Of a stretch of 64,000 nt of DNA, positions 56,072-64,000 are shown piece by piece. Origin of the DNA: Simmondsia chinensis. Lineage: Eukaryota > Streptophyta > Magnoliopsida > Caryophyllales > Simmondsiaceae. The translations under genes and the position numbers were made by a program. The notes beneath the pieces were generated by a model, which was not told where the DNA came from, did not search any database, and worked only from the letters and a program-made list of their open reading frames with translations. The stretch spans positions 31,203,131 to 31,267,130 of the forward strand of contig JAGTTD010000013.1 in NCBI GenBank assembly GCA_018398585.1, in the 5' to 3' direction. Position 1 is the first letter of the stretch. Every line of letters begins with the position of its first letter.

Positions 56072-57760
56072 TGTTGACGTTTTATGTGAGATAGTTTATG
56101 TTAAACTCGTTACGAGTTGTGAAAAGTAAAAGAATCAAACACAGACACAAGATCTCGAAACTCAAGTAATAAAACAAAAGCACACCAGGATTTTTATGAG
56201 GTTTAGACCCAAAAAAGATGTTCATAATCCTCAGCTCCTAATTTTAAGATATCTCCACTATATCGTTAATTATTGTAGGAAATATTTGACGTGTACAACG
56301 ACAATACTGCGTATAACGACGTGTAAAATACAACGTAAAAATACCATTGTAACTACCGAAAAATAATCGGTAAAATACGATATAAAGAGCCCTAAAAATG
56401 CCGCTGATATTAACTGAAAATTACAACATATAGCAAGCGAAAATTACATTAAACTTAAACTGGAAATGCAGGAAACTTCCACCTTGAAAAACAGTCAAAA
56501 CGCATTGTTAAAATTTGATATAACACAGTAAATATTTTAGTAATTTTATATCGGATAAACGCAGCCAGATAAATGAACATGACAATTAAACAATACCGAA
56601 ATGGGGAGAGTAGATTAGAAAATACCGAAGATACCGTGCCGTGGGAAATACCACTGTCCTAAAAGACGATTTCGCCTCTGCTCCGGTGCAAACAGATACG
56701 TAGGTGGCCGTCCTCCAGGATTAACACAGTCCGACCCTTAACATGGACTCGTTAATTGCCGGGTAGGAGTGCCTTGAACTTTGCCCAAATTTTAGGAGAG
56801 AGAGAAACCGAGAGAAAGAGAGAGAGAGACCAAGAGTGTTCATTTTTGGTTGTTATAGCTAATGGTATATATATAGTGTAGACAACTATAACAGGTATTA
56901 AAAAAAAACGGGTGCAATAAATTCCAACGGCTATAAACGGTAACAAGCATTAAGTCATCGGCTGTAATAAATTCCAACGGCTATAAACGGACGTAATAAA
57001 TTTTAAAGGCTATATTGTCATTAATTCCCAACGGTCACAATTTTAATGACCCTAAACGACTAATAATGGTGAACAGCCGGTAAATAGGCACGGTTAGAAT
57101 ATTTTTTCATAACACTTAAGTTTAGCTTGTATAATTTTTTCAACAATTATTACAACTTTACATACCAAATACAACGCAATAACTCAAATACAAACTCAAT
57201 ATACAGCTTCTAAGACAAAAACCTAACAATCTAACCCTAAATCAACAACGTCTTCTAGCATGAAATCGCCATGGATTTAAGCTTTGAAGCTTCGAATCAC
57301 CATGGAAATGCTCAGAGCAGGAGTTAGGGTTAGGGTTTGCAATGGAGAGCTGTGGAGAAAGGGGGGGTGAAATTAAGGAGAAAATGAATACATTTACCAA
57401 ACCCTAATTTTCTCCGCCTTATATATCTCCCCTTTTATCCATTTGCACCCCTTCCGAGATCGGATCTCAATCGTTGAATAACGCAGTAATGTGCAGTCAG
57501 GATCTATCAAAAGAACGGATCCTAGGGTCCAGGATGCACCGCCTCTTCAGATCAAAGGAGCGGATAATTGACATGCATCACATACTTAACGGGAAGAAGG
57601 TACGGCTTGGCAGTGTTTAGTAAATAGTACAATGGGTAAGGGTAGAATGGTCAACCACTAAACATACCTGAATTTCAAAATCAGAATAGTTTTGTCCCTA
57701 ATAGTGCACATATTTACAACATTGCCACTCATTATACAGAAACATCAAACGCAGCTTTTT
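56072..57760 (-). mobile_element. nested copia-type LTR remnants
   Basis: From 56072 the plus strand starts TGTTGACGTTTTATGTGAG and includes CACACCAGGATTTTTATGAGG, an inverted copia R-U5 block. Sequence with a TATA-like CTTATATATCTCC and GGCTTC-type wording resumes at ~57117-57760. Between them, about 56274-57116 (TGTAGGAAATATTTGACG to TTTTTTCATAACA), a second LTR-like segment with its own TATATATATAG and repeated AATTCCAACGGCTATAAACGG appears inserted. No coding region attached. Boundaries approximate. Confidence 0.5.
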
Positions 57761-58040
57761 AAGTTCCACTTTAATACTAAGCAATGCGTTTTTTTGGTAT
57801 TTGTAATAATCCCTCTATTTGTTGAGGCTCATTTTTAGTCATAAGTCTAAAATAAGGCACGGTATATAATGTGTGGATACCAATTAGGATACAATAACAT
57901 CTAATATCTAAATTGAACAAATCTACAAAATATTAAACAAAAGATATTTTAAACAAAAAGGAAAAATGATGCGATAAAAATAAAAATAACTCAAAAATAA
58001 AAAGTCGTTCAAAAATATAGACTAATGATTGGAAACTCCA
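57761..58040. other. AT-rich spacer
   Basis: No gene or bounded repeat seen. Confidence 0.5.
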
Positions 58041-58045
58041 CATAC

Positions 58046-58556
58046 AGATGGCAATGAGGTGGATTGGATACGCGGTGCCTCCTTCCCATCCATACCCATC
58101 ATCCAAATCTATACCGTATTCACTCCATTACCCGCCATGGGTGTGAAATAAGTATCCATACCCGTCCTTGTGGGTACAAACCCATGCCTATTATCCATGG
58201 ATAACCAACAGGTATCCGTTACCCACCTTGTTCCCGGCTTAACGTGGTACCAAATGACTATTCATACCAATCCATATTAATTATTTAATATTATATTATA
58301 GAATTTAATTATTATTTGCTATTATATTTAACTTGAAATTAAGTAATGAAATCAAATATATATTTTTTATTTTTAAATAAATAAAATACAAATTGAAGTG
58401 GGTATGGTGGATATAGGGTGGGGTGAGGCGAGAATAGAGCGGCGCATGGCAAGTATTATAATTTATATTCAAATCTACCCGCTAGGCGCCTTGCTTGTAC
58501 TTATACTAGCCCCAAACAGGGAGATATTCGCGCAACAGCTTTTACCCTCTCCATTG
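58046..58556. mobile_element. GGCAATG-type hAT-like MITE
   Basis: AGATGGCAATGAGG at the left is mirrored by CCATTGCCATCT at the right. Inside are CCATACCCATCATCC and GGATAACC words typical of this family. The target duplication is not clear. Confidence 0.6.
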
Positions 58557-58963
58557 CCATCTCTAGCTCCAAAGCCAAAGGCACCATCCAGAATTGATTC
58601 CTAGTGGAAGCATTTCCCCCTCGGGGTGCACATCGATCCAGTATCGGATAGAACCAAATCGGACCGACGACGAAACAACATAAAAAAACAACAATTTATG
58701 GCTAAAATTTGTTCAGTATTGAATTTTTTTTGTTCTTCCCTTAACCTTTCTTTCTTTTTGCCCTATGAAGGGGTATGAGCCGTAAATTATTTTTTTTAGC
58801 GTTCAGCAAATCTTGGTTGTCCATTACAATGGAGGGTTAGGATTCGCTTCTCTCACGCTCTCACCCTCTCATAGAAACGCTACTATATATGTATATATAA
58901 TCATTAAATAATAAAAATAAATACTTAAATTTCTAATATTTAATAGTGTTAGTTACATATATA

Positions 58964-59271
58964 CGACAATAACAAACCCAGTGCCTCAAAGGCTCCTGTA
59001 TATGTAGGGTATTGGGGGGATGTACGCAGCCTTACTCATTTGGGGTGCTACCTTAAGGGAAGGCTGTGTCCGAGAACCCCCAACCTAACAAGCATGAGAA
59101 TCATACGGCATGGATGCATGGAAGCGCAAGAGCATAAACATGGCATAAGGCAAGTATAATGAAGCATAAAACAACCAAAAGACAAACAATAGGCGACTAA
59201 TAAGATAAATAATAAGCAAATAAAACAGCTTCCAGGCATATCAAGTATACCACAGACAGTCATATAAGCCT
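58964..59271 (-). mobile_element. RTE 3' fragment, perfect 15-bp TSD
   Basis: 308 bp: ACAATAACAAACCCAGTGCCTCAAAGGCTCC, GGGGGGATGTACGCAGCC, GGGTGCTACC, then 3' UTR words shared with 51.78-51.9 kb (GCATGGATGCATGGAAGC). Flanked by TTAGTTACATATATA at 58949-58963 and 59272-59286. Confidence 0.9.
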
Positions 59272-59608
59272 TTAGTTACATATATATTGATTTTTTTTTG
59301 AGCACAAGTTACATATATATCGATTATATATTCAAATTATGTATACAAAATATTTAATGCGAAACTAACGTTGATCAGGTCTTCGATCCGATCTTCGGGT
59401 TTTATGGTCTTGGACCAAATTGACGACTGATTAAGCGTATATAGGAGGACTGAAAACCTGACCGATATATAGTTAGTCCGGTCCGATAAGATCTTATCAA
59501 AATAGCCAGTACGGTCCAGTTTATCAATATAAAAAAAAAAAAAAGAAAACTCAAGGAAAGTACTAGAAATCTAGACGAGGTGGAAGGAACTGGGTAACGG
59601 AGAAGACG

Positions 59609-59631
59609 ACACGTGTAAAGTGCTGACGTGG
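59609..59631 (+). promoter_or_regulatory. paired ACGT boxes upstream of GBF gene
   Basis: A palindromic G-box ACACGTGT (59609-59616) and TGACGTGG (59624-59631) lie eight bases apart, just upstream of a pyrimidine-rich block (CTTCTCTCTCTAC, ~59671) likely to hold the transcription start. GBF-type bZIPs bind such ACGT cores, so feedback by the gene's own product is possible but not shown. Confidence 0.5.
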
Positions 59632-59818
59632 ATGATAGCCTGGCAATCCTCGTCTTCATCCTCCTTTCACCTTCTCTCTCTACTTTTCCTCCTCTGCGGC
59701 ACCTTCATCACCAAAACCCCCATATCAAAAAAATTAAAAAAATAAAAAATAAATAAAAAAAATTTTTACTTCTACAAAAAAATTGCAGGAAAAGGAGAAA
59801 AAATAGTGATAGGAGAGA

Positions 59819-60320
59819 GAGAGAAGAAACGGTAATTTTTTTGCCCTAATTTTGGATTTCTTACTGAGTTGCAGCTTAAATTTTTATTTGTTTTATAAAT
59901 TCAGGTAAAGATTTTACTCTAATTTTGAATTTCTTACTGTGTGGAAGCTTAAATCTTTGTTGTTCTTGTGAATTTGAGGGATTAATTGTGTTTTTTGATG
60001 TTGTTTCAGGTGAATTTAGAAAATAGAGAGAAAAAAAATTAAAAGAGAGAGAGAGAGATAGAAGGTATTTGTGTTCCGCAAGGGAGGAAAAGTAACGGTA
60101 ATTTTTTGCCCTAATTTTGGATTTCTCACTGTGTTGAGCTTAAATTTTTATTTGTTTTATGAATTTGGGGTAAAAATTTGGAGGTCTTTTTCGAAAAAGA
60201 AACGGGAATTTTTGCTCTAATTTGAATTTCTCAGTTAATTGCAGCTTGAAGTTATCTCGTTTTTATGAATTTGATGGATTATTTGTGTTTTTGTGATGTT
60301 ATTTGAGGTGAATTTAGGGT
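59819..60320 (+). repeat. two-level repeat in the GBF leader
   Basis: A block of ~265 bp is present twice (about 59825-60085 and 60091-60320), and each block itself contains two related ~85-100 bp sub-units starting GCCCTAATTTTGGATTTC or (A/G)CTCTAATTT(T)GAATTTC and containing AGCTTAAAT and TTTGTTTTATRAATT. Two copies of ACGGTAATTTTTT could act as alternative splice donors. Confidence 0.75.
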
Positions 60321-60343
60321 TTATTGTTGATTTCTAGGTCCCC

Positions 60344-60364
60344 CGGGGGGGGGGGGGGGGGGGG
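60344..60364. repeat. C5G~20 homopolymer tract
   Basis: CCCCC followed by about 20 G residues after GATTTCTAGGT, in the leader or first intron of the GBF gene. Length uncertain. Confidence 0.8.
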
Positions 60365-60454
60365 TGGGTAAGTTGGGGCTTATTGCGTTTGGATTTGAAC
60401 TTCTTTGGTATGTTTGTAGATTAAGTTATTAGTAGTATAGGATTTTGTTTCTTT

Positions 60455-60760
60455 TGTTTGTCTAGAGTATAAAACAATTCGTAGGCCTTTACTCAATACC
60501 AATTAGCTTAAGTTCTTGGAATAGTTGATTCCTTGACATGGTATTACAACCTTGTTGGCTAAGAGCTCACAGGTTTGAATCTTAACACTACCATCAAAAT
60601 ATTCACATAATTTAGGCATAACATATGCGGTGGGTCTGCGCAAAATTCACACTTCATGCCCAACGGGCATTTGCATGAGGGGTATGTTAGAATATAAAGC
60701 CATTCCTCGGCTTCACCTCTCAAATTAGCATTTTGGGATGATTAATTCCTTGGCAGTTTG
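60455..60760 (+). mobile_element. TRIM-like element
   Basis: Same family as 6.8-7.3 kb: LTR-like AGAGTATAAAACAATTC...GATTCCTTGACA, then a worn primer site TGGTATTACAACC (60538), internal part, GCATGAGGGGTA, then TGTTAGAATATAAAGCC...TTCCTTGGCA. One complete LTR-internal-LTR unit. Confidence 0.7.
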
Positions 60761-60945
60761 TGAATCACATGTCTTGAATGTTGTTTTTTCATATGTTACC
60801 AAACTAATTTCCTGTGAAAATTTGCTTCTGGTTGATGTTATTGTGGTGTTGCTACATGAAATAGAACGTGGATCTTTGAATAGTTTGGATATGATTTGGA
60901 AAGTTTGCTTTATTTGATTATAGTAAGGTCAAAGGTAGATATTTA

Positions 60946-61331
60946 GGGTCTTTTCGGCGTTGCTTTCTACATGCAGTTTCTGGTTTTTGAGAGGCTAAGA
61001 ACTATATTTTGTAAATGATTTTGGTTTTCAAGAAGCTAAAAACTGTTATAATTTCACTGGGATTTAGGCCCGATCTATAGAGTTGGAACATATGAGCTCC
61101 ACATATAAGCCAAAGTGGGGTTCCATCCTAAAACCAATTGGCTTTAGGTGAAAAAAATACGTCGATCTCTTCTTTCTTACAACTCTTATGTGAAATTCTT
61201 TCTAGACTCACATGTGGCGTCCTTAACAAAAACTAAATTTTGAAAACTATTTTTCTTGTTTTTGGTTTCTAGTTTTTATTTTTCACTCAAAAGCCAAAAC
61301 CTGCTAACAGAAAGGAATACCAAACAGGCCC
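60946..61331. mobile_element. Harbinger-like MITE with internal insertion
   Basis: GGGTCTTTTCGGCGTTGC...ACCAAACAGGCCC, flanked by TTA (60943-60945 and 61332-61334). The middle (~61055-61220) differs from other family members and is probably a nested repeat. Confidence 0.62.
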
Positions 61332-61334
61332 TTA

Positions 61335-63000
61335 GATTATGTGGGTTTAATTTTGAGCCGAATCTCTAAACTTCACTGTGACAGTGTCCATTTCTCTGGT
61401 GTTGTAAGCTGCAAATTTCACTCCTGTTTAGGGTTAGTTAAGAAATTGGATTCTATTGGAATCTTGTATTTGGTCAGCACGAGGGGATGAAGATTTGAAC
61501 TTGGTTTAAGGCCTCAAACTTGATCGTAATTTCACCAGTAAACTAGGCTTCATTGATGGGAATCTATTAGTGAAGCACCGAGGTACAGGTTTGGTGGGCA
61601 ACTCGCCAAGTCACTTGGCGGGCAGAGTATCTGGCGAGCAAGAAAAGTTGGTGAGTGTATAAAGGTCAGGCAATCGGAGCATTTCCTTCCAAAAGGCCAA
61701 AACTTAGATTACTTTCAGTTTTGCTTGGAAATTTTGCACGTTTTCCTTGTTTCTTTCTAGAAGCTAGAGTTTTAGCTAGATTAGGTTTATCCATTGAGTT
61801 TTCTCATTGTTTAAGCCTGTAAATCAACTAGGAGAAAAGTTGTGGAGTAAGTAGGAGAGTAGCTTTATAAATAGGTTTGTAAATAGCCAAATTGATAATT
61901 TCCCCCCTTTTTGCATTAATTGAGTATTTATTTCTCTCTTATGTTCTCTTCTTTGGGTTCCAAGTTGACTTTCCCCTTTATTATTATTAAATTTAGCATG
62001 TTGAACATAAGGAAGGCTGTTGAATTCTTCCTTTGCCCTTCATTCCAGATAGGTGAATTGCATCAAGTAGGACCGCTTTGTACATCCTTTTCTTTTTGTT
62101 TCTCCTATCTGGGTAGCTTGGGCAGTTGTGTTTGTTGAGCAGATATTTCTGTGGATTTAGTTGCACTATTGGTTTTCAATTCAGTGAAGTAAAGAAATTC
62201 TAAGTCTAATTAGAGTCGGGGAGAATTTATTGAGTGAGAAATGAGAAGGTTAGATGTGCTAACATGCCTATTAAGTAAACTCGGTTGGAGAATTATGATA
62301 GCAGATGCATTCGTGAGCTTAAAACCGAAGCGGATAAATTGCTTGACAGGTTGTATGCTCTATTGGTGCCCAGAAGAAAGAAATAACCCATTTGCTGCAG
62401 AATTACGTGGAAGTAGCTAAACTATAAAGAGAATAATTGGTTTTTACCGTTGTAGTTGAATTTTATTGCACAAGAGGTGTAAGACGTAGTTTGGGACTTC
62501 GGCTGTAAGAGGGGAAAATGTTATCCTTTTTTCTCGTCTATTCTTCAGCCTAAAATGTTGGCTCCTTGAATCCTTATGCTTGCCTGTGTCATAGTTTGGA
62601 ATTTCATGGTTTCTTCTGAGGAAGTTACTCCGTTGGTTCGTAATGTTTGTAAATTTGTTTAATTATTCCCTTATTTTTCCATGTATGTAAAGTAGTCATG
62701 TTTTAATTTTTACTTGCTGTTTGTCACTGGATGGAAGACCAGTTTTTTCATCAAATTAAAAACAAGGGACTATTTTAGATAAGGGATCAATTTGAACAAA
62801 CTTACGAATATTAACTATTTTGAATAAAAGAAGAAAAAAAATGAGGAATCAATTTGAACAAACATACAGACATTAGGGACTAATGGTGTAATTAACTTGT
62901 TTTGTCATTGCATTTCTTATTGCTTTAGCGGAATTCAAAAACTTATTTTCATTCTTCTTGCATTCAATGTTGTCTAGGTTGTTCTTTTCCTTTTTCCGAG
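61335..63000 (+). other. GBF leader/intron region, no coding feature seen
   Basis: No coding exon recognised. Short ORFs (e.g. 61920-62138) show no motif. The region most likely contains introns in the 5' UTR of the GBF gene. A dispersed GGGATCAATTTGAACAAA repeat lies at 62.76-62.9 kb. Confidence 0.45.
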
Positions 63001-63054
63001 TGATTATTCTTACTCCTATTAAGGATCTAAGAAGCCATATTTGTCAATTTGACA

Positions 63055-63593
63055 ATGGGAAACAATGAAGGGGAGAAACCTTCAAAATCAGAAAGACAAT
63101 CTTCGCCTGCTCCTGCTCAGGTGAGCTCATAATATTTTACTCGTTTCTTTGCTTGGATTTTTGAATATGTTAACCGATTAGTTGGTATACTGGCTCTTTT
63201 AGGGCCTGTTTAACTAAGCTTCTTTTCTGAAAAGAAAATAGGAAAAACCACTTTTTTGAGGATTCGAGGGTGTTTGGCTTGGAAAGAAAAGTGATTTTAA
63301 ATAGAAGTAGAAGGAAAAAAAAGTATTTCTCCTTTAAAACACAAGCAAAAACTACAGAACTTTTAGACAAAAAAACCCTTATTGAAAGCACTTTTTTCAT
63401 AGTTTGGCTAAACGAGCCCTTAGTATCGTCCAATTGGTCTGTTATCTTATATTTGAATTCAATTGTGCTGCAAAATGTTTTACTTAACTGTTTACGTGAT
63501 CATATTTGTGACGTGATTTATGGATGGCCCCTTGCTTGCAAATTACAGGAACAGAGCAACGTTCACGTGTATCATGATTGGGCAGCTGTTCAG
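63055..63593 (+). CDS. GBF: G-box-binding factor, bZIP (GBF2/GBF3-like), 5' part
   Basis: Two coding exons in frame: 63055-63120 (MGNNEGEKPSKSERQSSPAP, then AQ) and 63549-63593 (EQSNVHVYHDWAAVQ), with GT donors at 63121 and 63594 and an AG acceptor before 63549. The sequence is the N-terminal start of the MFMR region of plant GBF-type bZIP factors; VHVYHDWAA(V/M)Q is very close to GBF2/GBF3/CPRF proteins. The Pro-rich activation part and the bZIP DNA-binding domain lie beyond the right edge (no further exon by 64000). Family role: nuclear factor binding CACGTG boxes in light- and ABA-responsive promoters. Start chosen because it gives the conserved MGN/MGS N-terminus. The intervening intron contains a Harbinger-like MITE. 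Confidence 0.85.
63202..63419. mobile_element. Harbinger-like MITE in GBF intron, TTA TSD
   Basis: 218 bp, GGGCCTGTTTAACTAAGC...GTTTGGCTAAACGAGCCC, flanked by TTA (63199-63201, 63420-63422). It sits in the first coding intron, 130 bp before exon 2. Confidence 0.78.
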
Positions 63594-64000
63594 GTCATGT
63601 TTCGTTTACTTAATTTTCTCTTGGGGACGCATTCTCTTTATTACTTCTCTTATGTAGTTCTCATTGAACTAAACTGTGATCGCAGTCGTGTCATGGTTGT
63701 GGTCGTGTGTTGAGAGTATCACGTCGTGGGTCGCGGAAGTTACATTGAATTCTTCAAGAAAAGAAGTTGCTTTTCAGTCATATGCTTGCAAAAATTTGAA
63801 TGGAAAACATGCATCATTAATTTTTATACGCCTTGAACCGTCTTTAACATGTTAATACATTTGTAAATAGAGTTTGACTATAAAATAAAATATACTTCCG
63901 TAAGTGCTGATATGTAACTCCTAGCTCAAAATCTATCACGTAACAGCTGTTATACTATGCGAAGACTTTATTTTTTTCCCAATGCTTTTCTTACAATCAT
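63594..64000 (+). other. GBF intron, continues past window
   Basis: Starts GTCATGTTTCG after exon 2. No third exon (expected to encode an A-Y-Y-G type start) is visible before the edge. Confidence 0.6.

Noticed and set aside
61920..62138. 72-aa ORF in GBF leader region
   Set aside because: No motif, no splice context and hydrophobic T-rich composition typical of intron sequence.

Overview
The window is nuclear DNA from a flowering plant, probably a eudicot. It is AT-rich, its genes have many short exons separated by large TE-filled introns, and it carries Ty1-copia, Ty3-gypsy, L1 and RTE retroelements, hAT/Mutator/Harbinger-like MITEs, TRIMs, SINEs and a plastid psaA fragment. Gene identities rest on my recognition of encoded protein motifs. 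No database search was run, and the species cannot be named.

Layout. (1) 1-3.9 kb: decayed 3' part of an L1 LINE. (2) 4-9.5 kb: no host gene; tRNA-type SINE, tandem TRIM, LTR fragment and Mutator-type MITEs. (3) 9.46-14.13 kb and 16.15-21.03 kb: two direct copies of a ~4.7 kb segment. Between them lie a truncated gypsy element (LTR, primer binding site, start of gag, minus strand) and an orphan first exon of the nuclear gene for mitochondrial ribosomal protein uL23. (4) 22.07-32.24 kb, plus strand: an intact 12-exon gene for a GT31 hydroxyproline O-galactosyltransferase (HPGT1/2/3 type, 344 aa). (5) 35.32-44.22 kb, minus strand: a five-exon gene for a 215-aa UBA-domain protein, convergent with HPGT. 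Its first intron holds a tandem array interrupted by a psaA-bearing organellar insertion. (6) 46.18-51.35 kb: Ty1-copia element, minus strand, with an abnormal 5' end. (7) 51.64-55.84 kb: nearly complete but dead RTE LINE, minus strand, with a target-site duplication. (8) 56-59.3 kb: LTR remnants, MITE and RTE fragment. (9) 59.6-64 kb, plus strand: promoter, repetitive leader and first two coding exons of a GBF-type bZIP gene that runs off the right edge.

The three live genes are unrelated in function: Golgi glycosylation of arabinogalactan proteins, a ubiquitin-binding protein, and a G-box transcription factor. HPGT and the UBA gene are, from memory, also neighbours in Arabidopsis (At5g53340/At5g53330), which would make them a conserved pair. 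Most of the remaining structure is TE activity, including at least five short RTE-tail insertions with 14-18 bp target duplications.

The most unusual item is a ~245 bp insertion at 23.90-24.14 kb. It joins a 5S-rRNA-derived head to an RTE-derived tail between 18-bp target duplications, the architecture of a 5S-type (SINE3-like) SINE. Next is the copia element at 46.2-51.3 kb, whose two outer ends are both U5 ends.
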